DNA of 64,000 nt from contig DAOTVP010000010.1 of the NCBI GenBank assembly GCA_034436155.1, forward strand, positions 248,001 through 312,000. The letters are read 5' to 3'. This document shows, piece after piece, positions 25,290 to 34,608 of the stretch (position 1 is the first letter of the stretch; every line of letters begins with the position of its first letter). The DNA comes from GCA-2794515 sp034436155 (lineage in GTDB: Bacteria; Chloroflexota; Anaerolineae; Aggregatilineales; Phototrophicaceae). The notes below the pieces were generated by a model. That model was not told the origin of the DNA, searched no databases, and was given only the letters and a program-made list of their open reading frames with translations. The position numbers and the translations under genes are program-made.

Positions 25290-26747
25290 TTAACCAATTG
25301 AGCCTTCAAGCTGAATTTGAATCAGGCGATTCATCTCCAGGGCATATTCCATCGGCAATTCTTTGACCAATGGCTCTAAGAAACCGTTCACAATCATGGC
25401 GTTAGCATCATCTTCGGTGAGACCGCGACTCATCAGATAAAAGAGTTGCTCTTCGCTGATTTTGCTCACAGAGGCTTCATGCCCCATAACGACATTCTCG
25501 TTTTCAATTTCGATGTAGGGGTATGTATCGGAACGGCTTTTGTCATCCAATAACAACGCATCACATGCCACATTGCTTTTGACATTTTCGGCATTAGGGG
25601 CGACTTTGAGCAACCCGCGATAGCTGGCGCGTCCACCATCTTTACTGATGGATTTGCTAATAATCTGGCTGGTGGTATTGGGCGCGAGATGGGTAATTTT
25701 TGCGCCTGCATCTTGATGTTGCCCCTTACCCGCAAATGCGATAGATAACACTTCGCCATGAGCGCCTTCACCTGCCAGAATGACGGCGGGATATTTCATG
25801 GTCAGTTTACTGCCCAAATTAGCATCTACCCATTCCATGGTGGCATTTTTATGGGCGACAGCGCGTTTGGTCACGAGGTTATACACGTTATTCGACCAAT
25901 TTTGGATGGTGGTATAACGACAACGCCCACCATCTTTGACGATAATCTCGACTACGGCACTATGCAAGCTATCCGAGCTATATGTTGGGGCGGTACAGCC
26001 TTCGACATAATGCACATACGCGCCTTCATCAACGATAATCAGGGTGCGTTCAAATTGCCCCATGTTCTTTGTATTGATACGGAAATAGGCTTGCAAGGGC
26101 ATTTGCACATGCACACCGGGCGGGACATAAATAAACGACCCACCAGACCAAACCGCGGTGTTGAGCGCGGCGAATTTATTATCGTTAAACGGGATAATTG
26201 TCCCAAAATATTGGCGCACAAGGTCGGGATGTTCACGCAAACCCGAATCCATATCCAAGAAAATCACCCCTTTTGATTCGAGGTCTTTGTGAATGTTATG
26301 ATAGACCGATTCTGAATCGTATTGGGCAGATACGCCTTGCAAGAATTTTTGCTCAGCTTCTGGGATGCCCAATTTATCGAAGGTATCTTTGATTTCTGGC
26401 GGGACTTCATCCCAACTGCGTTCAGCTCTATCTGTGGCACGGACATAATAATAGATGTCATCATAATTGATTTCATTCAACATGCCCGCCCCACCCCATT
26501 GTGGTGTTGGGCGATTGATGAAATGCTCATAGGCTTGCAGACGGATTTCGGTCATCCACGCTGGTTCATTTTTCATCTGGCTAATTTGACGAACAACATC
26601 CGCGTTCAGACCTTTTTCAGATATAAACTGATATTGCACATCATCATCATAGAAGCCATACGCCGAATCATAATCTTGGCGTAAGCCTCTCAACGAGGCT
26701 TCTTCTTCAGTTAATTGCTTTTCGCTTGGTACAAATTCAGCCGTCAT
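25290..26747 (-). CDS. sufB: SufB, Fe-S scaffold
   Basis: Core scaffold of the SufBC2D complex. 485 residues. Family landmarks: YGFYDDDVQYQFISEKGLN, the long beta-helix with GGSFIYVPPGVHVQMPLQAY, the motif VHYVEGCTAPTYSS, and the C-terminal VMGHEASVSKISEEQLFYLM. ATG 26747 is preferred over a TTG one codon upstream; AAGGATAA precedes it. It starts 16 bases after sufC, so the two are tightly coupled. Confidence 0.96.
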   Translation of the reverse strand: MTAEFVPSEKQLTEEEASLRGLRQDYDSAYGFYDDDVQYQFISEKGLNADVVRQISQMKNEPAWMTEIRLQAYEHFINRPTPQWGGAGMLNEINYDDIYYYVRATDRAERSWDEVPPEIKDTFDKLGIPEAEQKFLQGVSAQYDSESVYHNIHKDLESKGVIFLDMDSGLREHPDLVRQYFGTIIPFNDNKFAALNTAVWSGGSFIYVPPGVHVQMPLQAYFRINTKNMGQFERTLIIVDEGAYVHYVEGCTAPTYSSDSLHSAVVEIIVKDGGRCRYTTIQNWSNNVYNLVTKRAVAHKNATMEWVDANLGSKLTMKYPAVILAGEGAHGEVLSIAFAGKGQHQDAGAKITHLAPNTTSQIISKSISKDGGRASYRGLLKVAPNAENVKSNVACDALLLDDKSRSDTYPYIEIENENVVMGHEASVSKISEEQLFYLMSRGLTEDDANAMIVNGFLEPLVKELPMEYALEMNRLIQIQLEGSIG

Positions 26748-26762
26748 CAAATTTATCCTTAT

Positions 26763-27545
26763 CTACTCGGCAACTGCACTATATTTTTCGCGTACCCAAT
26801 CGTAACCTTGTTCTTCAAGACGTAGCGCGAGGTCGGCACCACCACTTTCGACAATCTGCCCGCCGAACATCACATGCACGTATTGAGGTTTGATGTAATT
26901 GAGGATACGTTGATAATGTGTAATGACCAATACGCCTAATTCGGGTCCGCGCAGTGTATTCACACCTTCGGATACAATCCGTAGGGCATCAATATCCAAG
27001 CCCGAATCGGTTTCATCTAACACGGCGATTTTGGGTTCTAACACCGCCATTTGCAGAATCTCGGCACGTTTTTTCTCACCACCGCTAAAACCGTCATTCA
27101 AATAGCGCCCCGCAAAGCTGTGATCCATGTGGAGTTTATCCATTTTTTCTTTCATCAGGCGACGGAAATCTGGAATTGAGATACCTTTGCTATCGGGGTC
27201 AACATCTTTCATGCGGGCGTTAATCGCATGGCGCAAAAAATTGGCTAACGTGATTCCCGGTATGGCGACTGGATATTGAAACGCCAAGAAAACGCCCATA
27301 CGACTGCGTTCATCTGGTTCGAGTTCGAGCAAATTTTCTCCATTAAAATAGATTTCGCCATCGGTGACTTCGTAAGCGGGGTTGCCCATCAACACATTGG
27401 CTAATGTGCTTTTACCAGACCCATTGGGTCCCATGAGGGCATGGACTTCGCCCTGATTAATTGTTAAGTTCACACCGCGTAGAATTGGTTCTTCTTTGCC
27501 TTCGACTCGTGCGTGTAAATTGCGGATTTCTAATGTTGCGCCCAT
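26763..27545 (-). CDS. sufC: SufC, ABC-type ATPase of the SUF complex
   Basis: Energises the SufBCD scaffold. The ABC ATPase signs are Walker A GPNGSGKSTLANVLMG, the signature FSGGEKKRAEILQM and Walker B IAVLDETDSGLDIDALR, exactly the SufC version of these motifs. 260 residues. GAGGAGG lies upstream of the ATG at 27545. It is the first gene of the eight-gene operon; its promoter is described at 27620-27659. Confidence 0.97.
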   Translation of the reverse strand: MGATLEIRNLHARVEGKEEPILRGVNLTINQGEVHALMGPNGSGKSTLANVLMGNPAYEVTDGEIYFNGENLLELEPDERSRMGVFLAFQYPVAIPGITLANFLRHAINARMKDVDPDSKGISIPDFRRLMKEKMDKLHMDHSFAGRYLNDGFSGGEKKRAEILQMAVLEPKIAVLDETDSGLDIDALRIVSEGVNTLRGPELGVLVITHYQRILNYIKPQYVHVMFGGQIVESGGADLALRLEEQGYDWVREKYSAVAE

Positions 27546-27619
27546 TCAGGGATTAACCTCCTCAGTTAATATCGCTTATCAATTTTTAATATGGGTTAAA
27601 TTTTGATTGTACCCTATGG

Positions 27620-27659
27620 TATACTTTTTAGTATATCAATCCACTTGTGCAGATGTCAA
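27620..27659 (-). promoter_or_regulatory. suf operon promoter with operator-like inverted repeat
   Basis: On the minus strand, -35 TTGACA (27659-27654), an 18-bp spacer and -10 TATACT (27635-27630) form a near-consensus sigma-70 promoter. The -10 is one arm of a perfect inverted repeat, TATACT-tttt-AGTATA (27620-27635), so a repressor bound there would block initiation. The leader would be about 78 bases. No regulator gene such as sufR or an Rrf2-family gene is nearby. Confidence 0.7.
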
Positions 27660-27762
27660 TATTTATGATAGAGTTTATAAAAATTAATCAATGAGTTTCA
27701 TCAAATGCTCATTTTTGCGATGTAAAATCGCCTATAATGGACTAAACCAAAGGATAAAACAA

Positions 27763-28071
27763 ATGTCAGATACGACTATCAAAACAGAAGAAGGATTGAA
27801 AGAGGCGTTACGTTCCGTGATCGATCCTGAAATTGGTATGAATGTCATCGAATTAGGGTTGATTCGTCACACAGAAATTCAACCCGATCGTGCGAATATC
27901 ACGATGATCATGACGACACCTTTCTGCCCGTATGCCCCACAACTCTTAGAGCAAACTCGACGTACTGCCCAAGAATATTTAGGTGTGCCAACAACCATCG
28001 AAATGGGGCTTGAATTATGGGATCCGAGCATGATGGAAGAGGGTGTGGCTGATGACTGGGGGCTGTTCTAA
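27763..28071 (+). CDS. sufT: SufT/MIP18-family Fe-S assembly factor
   Basis: A 102-residue member of the MIP18 (DUF59) family, which helps mature Fe-S proteins. Visible: EALRSVIDPEIGMNVIELGLI and the conserved Cys in MTTPFCPYAPQL. The start is ATG 27763, with AAAGGA upstream; a longer frame from 27691 has no such site. It is divergent from sufC and has its own -10 TATAAT at 27733-27738, with only a weak -35. Confidence 0.92.
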   Translation: MSDTTIKTEEGLKEALRSVIDPEIGMNVIELGLIRHTEIQPDRANITMIMTTPFCPYAPQLLEQTRRTAQEYLGVPTTIEMGLELWDPSMMEEGVADDWGLF

Positions 28072-28086
28072 TGATATAGATACATC

Positions 28087-28113
28087 TGTAGGGGTTTGTC
28101 ATAAACCCCTACA
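28087..28113. terminator. Terminator between convergent sufT and M23 peptidase genes
   Basis: A perfect 11-bp stem, TGTAGGGGTTT (28087-28097) with AAACCCCTACA (28103-28113), loop of five. It lies 15 bases after the sufT stop. The TGTAGGGG core also occurs, in part, in the hairpin at 10097-10124. Confidence 0.7.
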
Positions 28114-28133
28114 TGAGGGTATGCTAAAAAATT

Positions 28134-30269
28134 CTAGCGTTTGGGGCGGTTACTGCGGATGAATTCGAGTGGGTCTACATAATCGCGTTCTAAACGCGCC
28201 AAATCCATCCCAGGCCAATCGCCCGCATAACGTTCTAAAGCTGTTGTGCGAACAATATCAAAGTGCAAATGAGCGGCAAAATTACCAAACCCTTTGCCGA
28301 CTTCGCCGATTTTTTGCCCGCGTTTCACTCTATCCCCTACTTTAACAACCACATTCTGCATGTGACCATATCGTGAATAATAAATCGGACCGTCCACAGT
28401 GCGGAGCGGATCGTGACGGATAACGGTGACATTGCCCCATATCCGCAAGTCACCCTGAAAGATGACAACCCCACTGGCGGTGGCATATACCGGTTTACCA
28501 CGATCTTGATCCCATGAACCAAGATTGAGATCTACGCCCGGATGATACGCACGATTATTTGCGATATATGCCGAGGCGGTCTTTTTGCCGAAACCAGTCG
28601 CATCGCGCCAACCAGGGGGCCAAAGCATTGTGCCTGCGGCATCGGCTAAACTCTCGAACACAGGCGAGTCGAAACCATCGGCGATAGGCGCACCTGTATT
28701 CGGATTGGTATCATCTTTTTTAATCGGAACTATCCGACGGAAGCGCACTGCATCAAACGCGATTTCGCGGTCTTTTTCACCCGTGACATCATTCAAGAAC
28801 ACTTTGCCCGCATTTTCTTGGGTTTTTACAAGGTCAAAAATGCCGAGTGATACCCATACATTACGATAAATAGATTGATTTAAATCGACTACGACTTCAG
28901 TTTTTGTACCACGAATCCCATGAATTTTATAACGGGCTTTTTTGGTGGTCGCGTGTCTGGTGGGGATAAATACCGAAATTTGGTAAATTCCATCGGCGGG
29001 TAGGGTTGTTTTCCATTCAGACCAAACTTTGCTGGTGGTCTCTTGCGTCGGAGTATAACGATATTTCCAGTTCATCGCCCCCATCGCCTCGATGTATTCT
29101 GGTTGCCCTGTATATGTGCCGCTGCGGTGTCCGTTATCGCCAAAAAATATCACTTTTTCTTCGGCGAAGGCAGTGCCTTGTGGTGGTGTATTGGTCAAAT
29201 CGGTGGTGATTCCACCACTGGTGTCAGGGGGAGATGTAGTAACGTTGGGGATTGGTGTATTGACCGCCGCCCATTGTGCGGTATCGCCATAGCGCCACCA
29301 ACTCAGACCTTTCGCCTTATATTGTTGCGTGGCGAGCATGTGTGCCTCTTGTTGTTCGATGAGGGGCGCATCACCTTGCAAAATGGGGATGATGGGCTTG
29401 CCATATCCGCCCCATACTTCGTAAGTTTCTTTGAGCGTATCGGCAACGGTACGGCGGAAAGTGCGCCAATAGCACATCGGATGAACGCTATCTACAAATG
29501 GTCGCCATTCATCGGGGAATATTGTTGCGTAATGCGCTCTACGCGGGTCTATGCTCAGACCGATATGAAATTTTGTACCTAAGCCCTGCCGTACCATTTG
29601 CATGAGTGGCTTAATCGGTTCTTTACCTGCACGCCAGTAATGCTCATAGGGTTCAACATCCATAATGATAGATTTCACACCCGGACGTTGCCCCACAGCC
29701 ACCATCAAGTTGGCTTCACCTTGAATATCTTCGCCTTTTAGGACAATCCAACCGTGAAATTCCAAACCGTGCTGACCTAAAATTGTCACCCAACGGTCAA
29801 CATCGGCAGGACCGTTCACTGCTAAATCGCCACTATCAAATTTGCCTTGCCACGCATTCCCATCACCAATTTTCACCCAAATTTGTTTGACATTTGGGGT
29901 ATTTTTGCGGACATTTTGGGCAAATTGTTGAATGGTCTGTTCGGGAATGGCTGTACCTTTCCAATGCCAGATGGCAATTTTTCCATCGTAAGGTGTCGGG
30001 GTGGTGCTTGGATTTTGGGTCGTTATGGCGGTGAACGATACAACCGATGTCGAAACCCACCCTGCCGTACCCGGTTGTTCTATCCAGACCCAACCACTAC
30101 GATTAGAGTCTGGGTATTGTGTGACAATCGAATTATTAAATAAATCACCAATATCGGTATATTGTGTCCCTGGACCGTTGCGGATATTGGCAAATGATGA
30201 TGTTGTCTTTGCGAGTGACAACACCCCATTGATTGCCGATGACGGCTTGGGAACAGATGGGGAACTCAT
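28134..30269 (-). CDS. Multidomain M23 peptidase with SH3 and glycosidase-like domains
   Basis: A 711-residue putative peptidoglycan-acting protein. Order: bacterial SH3 (about 15-80, with FANIRNGPGTQYTDIGDL and GWVSTSVVSF); a TIM-barrel-like region (about 95-330) with IIMDVEPYEHYW and GLSIDPRR resembling glycoside hydrolases; a beta-sandwich like golvesin C-terminal domains (about 375-515) with GIYQISVFIPTRH; and a C-terminal M23 endopeptidase with HPGVDLN and HLHFD as zinc ligands. The GAGGAG ribosome site fixes the start at 30269. Notably there is no signal peptide. It could exit by another route or by lysis. Single-gene transcript. Confidence 0.8.
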   Translation of the reverse strand: MSSPSVPKPSSAINGVLSLAKTTSSFANIRNGPGTQYTDIGDLFNNSIVTQYPDSNRSGWVWIEQPGTAGWVSTSVVSFTAITTQNPSTTPTPYDGKIAIWHWKGTAIPEQTIQQFAQNVRKNTPNVKQIWVKIGDGNAWQGKFDSGDLAVNGPADVDRWVTILGQHGLEFHGWIVLKGEDIQGEANLMVAVGQRPGVKSIIMDVEPYEHYWRAGKEPIKPLMQMVRQGLGTKFHIGLSIDPRRAHYATIFPDEWRPFVDSVHPMCYWRTFRRTVADTLKETYEVWGGYGKPIIPILQGDAPLIEQQEAHMLATQQYKAKGLSWWRYGDTAQWAAVNTPIPNVTTSPPDTSGGITTDLTNTPPQGTAFAEEKVIFFGDNGHRSGTYTGQPEYIEAMGAMNWKYRYTPTQETTSKVWSEWKTTLPADGIYQISVFIPTRHATTKKARYKIHGIRGTKTEVVVDLNQSIYRNVWVSLGIFDLVKTQENAGKVFLNDVTGEKDREIAFDAVRFRRIVPIKKDDTNPNTGAPIADGFDSPVFESLADAAGTMLWPPGWRDATGFGKKTASAYIANNRAYHPGVDLNLGSWDQDRGKPVYATASGVVIFQGDLRIWGNVTVIRHDPLRTVDGPIYYSRYGHMQNVVVKVGDRVKRGQKIGEVGKGFGNFAAHLHFDIVRTTALERYAGDWPGMDLARLERDYVDPLEFIRSNRPKR

Positions 30270-30345
30270 AACAATGCTCCTCTGGTAAACAAACGAAATA
30301 TTAACGCGCTAATTGTTATTATAGCCCCATTTTCGATAGTTATAG

Positions 30346-31410
30346 CTACGCTTTGACCACGATTTGCCCATTTCCCTCAAAAACCTGTCCGATAATACGG
30401 GCATCTTCACCCGCGTTACCTAATTCCGTTAATAAATGGGTAGCATTTTTCTCGTCAAGGGCGATGAATAATCCACCTGATGTTTGTGGGTCATACAATA
30501 GATTGTATTGGTGATCGGGCAAATCGGCGTGTAATTCCACCCATTGGTCAAAATAATTTTTGTTGCGGAATACCCCCCCCGCAAAAATAGATTGTTCGGC
30601 ATAACGTTGTGCGCCAGTCATCCAATGTAAGGATGAATAGTGAATATGAAAATCTTTTTGGCTGGCATTCGCCATTTCGTAACTGTGTCCGATTAACCCG
30701 AAACCAGTGATGTCGGTCATGGCAGATGCACCAAATTGAATTGCTAACTGTCCTGAGTGATTGTTTAATCGGCTCATGACGCGAATGGCGTTATCTAAAT
30801 CAGATTGTTCAACACGCCCATTTTTGTGGGCAGTGGTGATAACACCCGACCCCAATGGCTTGGTGAGGATGAGCAGATCACCTGTTTTTGCGCCACCCTT
30901 TTGTAGGATGTGTTTGGGGTGAATGTGTCCTGTGACAGATAATCCATATTTAGGTTCTTTATCGGTGACGGTATGCCCGCCAGCGATGACAGCGCCTGCC
31001 TCGCGCACTTTCTCCGCGCCACCCCGTAAAATTTCTGATAGGATGCCGATGGCATTATCGATTCCATCAGGGAACGCGACTAAATTAATCGCCATCATCG
31101 GCTTACCACCCATAGCATACACATCACTCAAGGCATTTGCCGCGGCAATCGCGCCAAAGTGATAAGGGTCATCTACCACAGGCGGAAAGAAATCCATCGT
31201 GGAGATAATCGCTAAGTCATCAGCCACTTGGTATACCGCACTATCATCTGGTTTATCTAATCCAACCAGCAGATTAGGGTAGTCTTGTTCTTGAAAAATA
31301 CCGCTTAGTGGGCGCAAAACTTGCGCCAATTGGCTCGGATCGAGCTTAGACGCTCAACCTGCACAACTCGCCATGGCGGTTAAACGGGTGTGTCCCAGAT
31401 TTTCTGTCAT
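30346..31410 (-). CDS. selD: Selenide, water dikinase (SelD) with predicted selenocysteine
   Basis: Makes selenophosphate from selenide and ATP. The frame from 31329 down is a clear SelD (DDSAVYQVADDLAIISTMDFF, DVYAMGGKPMMAINLVAFP, GAVIAGGHT). Reading upstream in the same frame gives ATG 31410 and the N-terminus MTENLGHTRLTAM-SCAG, a TGA at 31354-31356, then ASKLDPSQL. As I recall the E. coli protein, the two align without gaps and the TGA falls on the catalytic Cys17, with the essential Lys three residues later. It is therefore read as selenocysteine 19, giving 354 residues. Start 31410 has AGAGG upstream at a rather long distance. An automatic caller would truncate this gene at 31329. Confidence 0.9.
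31333..31356 (-). promoter_or_regulatory. Candidate SECIS element of selD
   Basis: Directly 3' of the TGA, after 8 bases, a hairpin GCTCG-ATC-CGAGC (31345-31333) can form, with a possible lower stem between GCG just after TGA and CGC further on. Bacterial SECIS elements lie in this place and bind SelB. The fit to the consensus loop is imperfect, so this is a candidate. Confidence 0.5.
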
Positions 31411-31513
31411 CGAAAAAACAAACCTCTTGTTAAAAACCGATTGAGTTTAGGTGATAATTCCATTTTACTATAACACGAAACCGCACAAAATATCAGCGTT
31501 TTGATGGGCTTGT

Positions 31514-31532
31514 GATATAATTTTGTTATATC
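31514..31532. promoter_or_regulatory. Inverted repeat containing -10 hexamer before kinase gene
   Basis: GATATAA-TTTTG-TTATATC is a perfect 7-bp inverted repeat. Its left arm holds TATAAT (31516-31521), about 40 bases before the TTG start of the membrane kinase gene. The layout is like that of the suf promoter at 27620 (a -10 inside an inverted repeat), but no good -35 is seen. Confidence 0.35.
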
Positions 31533-31560
31533 AGTTTGCATAAGAGAGGGCTAAGGCGCA

Positions 31561-34500
31561 TTGTCTGGTTCAGCACAAGAATTACTCAATCTATTCATCC
31601 GTCCTCCCGCTAATTCGGTCTATTTTGTCATCACGCTGGTTTTATGCCTTGTCAGTTTGTTGATGATAATCGGACATGAGGCGCATCGGTCACACGGCAA
31701 CCATTATCGGCGCTATAGCCTCGCACTGGGGCTAATCACCATCGCGTGGGTTTTGCCGTTGATTGTTGCCATTTTTTCGCTTGCCAATAACACCTCTGTG
31801 GTGGGAATTCTGCCCCCACTAGAGCGATTTTCAATTACCATCACCCTTCTGCTCACACTGTGGATTTTTGCCCCTATATCTCTTTTGTTAAACCGACTCG
31901 CACAACTCTTTTTTGTGATGAGTGTCGCGGGTCTTATTATCACCATCACACAGTGGTCAGCGATTGCAAACCAGATCGATTTTAATCTGAGCGCCTTTGC
32001 GATATGGTGGACATTCGCGCATAGCCTACTAGCATTGATTGGCATTTTGATAATCGGTCGCTACTTCATCAAAATTGAGGATAGCCCATTGAAATTGGTC
32101 TATTTTGTCATTTTTATGATTGGATCGGTTTTCACCCTCATTCAAACCACGCAAGGCAATCTCATTGGCAATGATGCTGGGGCGATGCGTATGAGTGTGG
32201 TGATTGGGTTATTCTTATTGCCGATGTTGATGTATCGGGATATTGTGCGCGATTATCAACTGTTGTTAGATGATATACGAACACTCGCCACCCCTGCCCC
32301 ACAACCGATTCCACCACCCGTAGAACCTGCGCCAATTTCGCCCGCCATGCGCGAATCGGTACAATTGTTACGCGCATTGGGGCTGATGTTGGATAGCACC
32401 GCTAGCACCCTGCCACAAGCGATTCTCAAAGCCGTCATTGATATGGTCAAAGTGGATGTGGCGGCATTGTTGCGCTTTAAGGATGCCAATTATGCCGATG
32501 TGGTGGTGGCATATGACCGTATTTTTGAGCGCGAATTTTCGGGCATGTCCATCAACCTCAATCATCAACCGACATTGGTGAATAGCGTAGAACGTCGTTC
32601 ACAACGCCCGTTATTGTTAGACCGTAATCAAGAAGAACTGAAAGATTTATATACCCGTCTGGATATTGAAACGATGGGTCCCGCTTATTTTCAACCACTC
32701 AGTAAAGATAATCAGGTCATCTCGGTGTTGATGGTCGCTTTGCCCTATACCACCCGTGAATTGACCAAAGCCGAAGAGGGTTTGATCAAGGGGATAGCAG
32801 TTATCGCCGCTAACTTGCTCCAATTGGCATATGTGGCGCAAGATGCCCAGATGATGGCAGAAGAAAATGCGATTCAGCAGATGGTGAATCGTGCCTTGAC
32901 TATGCAACCTGTCAACGAGGCAGAACGTCAAGCTAAGCAAAATCTACAAGCCGAGTTAGACCTTGCTCGCCAACAAATTGTGGCGCTCACAGGCGAAATT
33001 GATGCTCTTAAATTGGCTATTGGCAAAGAGCAAAAACGGGTATCGGATGAATTGAGCGAAAGCCAGGAGGGATTGAGTGTCTCGCAAAAGATGGTGGCAC
33101 TCAGTACGAATAACGAAAAATTGCGCCGAGAACGCGATGAACTCATCCATAAATTACAACAAGCCGAAATTGCCCTTCATGCTGCGTTGAACACATCAGA
33201 TGAAAATCGTTATCAAGATTATATTGAGGGTCTCAGGCGCGAAAAAGCCAGCCTAGAAGCGCAAAAAGTCGCGTTACAGGTACAATTAGACGAATTACGT
33301 GCCAATGACCGCGTGATAATGCCAACCGATTTCAAAAATATGCTCGACCGCATGATTTTAGAACGGGATGAATTGGTTAAAGAGCGTGATAGTTTAGAGT
33401 TGCGGTTAAATGCTATCAACGAACAACTCTATCAGATAGGTGTTGAGCAAGGTGTGGATGGTCTAGTGCAATTGGTCTCTAAATTGACTGACCAACGATC
33501 TGAATTGCAAAGCCAAAATACGACATTACAAACCAATCTCGCCGCCTTACTCGCCGAACATGAACGGTTACAAAACCTGCGTGAACATGAACAAGAGCGT
33601 GATACGATTATCCAAACATTACAAAAAGAACTCCAGAATTTGGCACATGACCGTGAAGTCGCCATTCGCCAACGTGAAGATTTGCGGGCAGAATTAGATA
33701 CTATCAAGAATAATCTGAAAGTATTCAAAGCCAAATGGACTCAATTACAAGCCCAAGCCGATTCTTACGCCAAACAATTGCAAGCACTTCGCAATAACCA
33801 ACCTGTTGATGAACAATCGGTTGTCGTTCAGGAACAAATTCAAAGCATAGCTAAATACACTACTGAAAATGCCGATTTATTGTTGGCGCTCATCCAAGAA
33901 CTCCGCACACCCATGACATCCATAACGGGTTATGTCGATTTGCTCCTCAGCGAGGCATCGGGCATTTTGGGTGAGATGCAACGTAAATTTTTGCAACGGG
34001 TGGCGACTAATGTCAATCGATTGGGTTTGATGCTCGATGATCTCATCCAAATTACCGAATTGGATACAGGGCATTTATCGTTTACTCCTGCGCCTATCAA
34101 TATCCCCAATTTGATAGAGGATATGATTACCAACACTGCTTTACATTTTCGTGAAAAAGGCTTATCGGTCAATTTGAGTGTCCAAGATAACATCCCTGAG
34201 GTTGAAGCAGACCGTGATGCCGTTGAGCAAGTGTTGATGCAATTGCTGAATAATGCCTTTTTGGTTTCGCCACCCAACAGTCAAATTGGTATTCGTGCCA
34301 GCAAACGCCAAGTCAGTCTGAATGGTGAAGATAAAACTGAGTGTGTTTTGATCACGATTGAGGATAAAGGCGGTGGCATTCAAGACGAAGATATTCCGCG
34401 TGTATTTGCTCGAAAATATAAGGCAAAAAATCCACTTATCGCTGGATTAGGCGATACGGGAGTTGGATTATCAGTTGCTAAAGCCCTTATTGAAGCCCAA

Positions 34501-34608
34501 AATGGTCGATTGTGGGTTGAATCACGCATGAATGTTGGGAGTAGTTTTAGTTTTGTACTCCCCATCCATGCCATGCCGATGTCAAAGGTGATGGCAGATG
34601 AATCGTAA
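31561..34608 (+). CDS. Membrane histidine kinase homologue lacking phospho-acceptor His
   Basis: A 1015-residue protein. About seven membrane helices (residues 18-235), a Pro-rich link, a GAF-like domain (about 265-430), a long coiled coil (about 440-755), then HisKA and HATPase domains. In the H box the usual SHELRTP is LIQELRTP: Gln779 replaces the His that would be phosphorylated. The ATPase part is intact (LMQLLNNAFLVSP; IEDKGGGIQD; GLGDTGVGLSVAKAL). Start TTG 31561, with GAGAGGG about 10 bases upstream. The next gene overlaps its end. Likely acts by ATP-dependent conformational signalling rather than as a phosphodonor, or with another His; this is inference. Confidence 0.82.
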   Translation: MSGSAQELLNLFIRPPANSVYFVITLVLCLVSLLMIIGHEAHRSHGNHYRRYSLALGLITIAWVLPLIVAIFSLANNTSVVGILPPLERFSITITLLLTLWIFAPISLLLNRLAQLFFVMSVAGLIITITQWSAIANQIDFNLSAFAIWWTFAHSLLALIGILIIGRYFIKIEDSPLKLVYFVIFMIGSVFTLIQTTQGNLIGNDAGAMRMSVVIGLFLLPMLMYRDIVRDYQLLLDDIRTLATPAPQPIPPPVEPAPISPAMRESVQLLRALGLMLDSTASTLPQAILKAVIDMVKVDVAALLRFKDANYADVVVAYDRIFEREFSGMSINLNHQPTLVNSVERRSQRPLLLDRNQEELKDLYTRLDIETMGPAYFQPLSKDNQVISVLMVALPYTTRELTKAEEGLIKGIAVIAANLLQLAYVAQDAQMMAEENAIQQMVNRALTMQPVNEAERQAKQNLQAELDLARQQIVALTGEIDALKLAIGKEQKRVSDELSESQEGLSVSQKMVALSTNNEKLRRERDELIHKLQQAEIALHAALNTSDENRYQDYIEGLRREKASLEAQKVALQVQLDELRANDRVIMPTDFKNMLDRMILERDELVKERDSLELRLNAINEQLYQIGVEQGVDGLVQLVSKLTDQRSELQSQNTTLQTNLAALLAEHERLQNLREHEQERDTIIQTLQKELQNLAHDREVAIRQREDLRAELDTIKNNLKVFKAKWTQLQAQADSYAKQLQALRNNQPVDEQSVVVQEQIQSIAKYTTENADLLLALIQELRTPMTSITGYVDLLLSEASGILGEMQRKFLQRVATNVNRLGLMLDDLIQITELDTGHLSFTPAPINIPNLIEDMITNTALHFREKGLSVNLSVQDNIPEVEADRDAVEQVLMQLLNNAFLVSPPNSQIGIRASKRQVSLNGEDKTECVLITIEDKGGGIQDEDIPRVFARKYKAKNPLIAGLGDTGVGLSVAKALIEAQNGRLWVESRMNVGSSFSFVLPIHAMPMSKVMADES

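Noticed and set aside
30346..31329. selD as a gene starting at 31329 or as a pseudogene broken by TGA
   Set aside because: The sequence upstream of the TGA continues the SelD N-terminus in frame with the catalytic region, so recoding as selenocysteine is the better reading.
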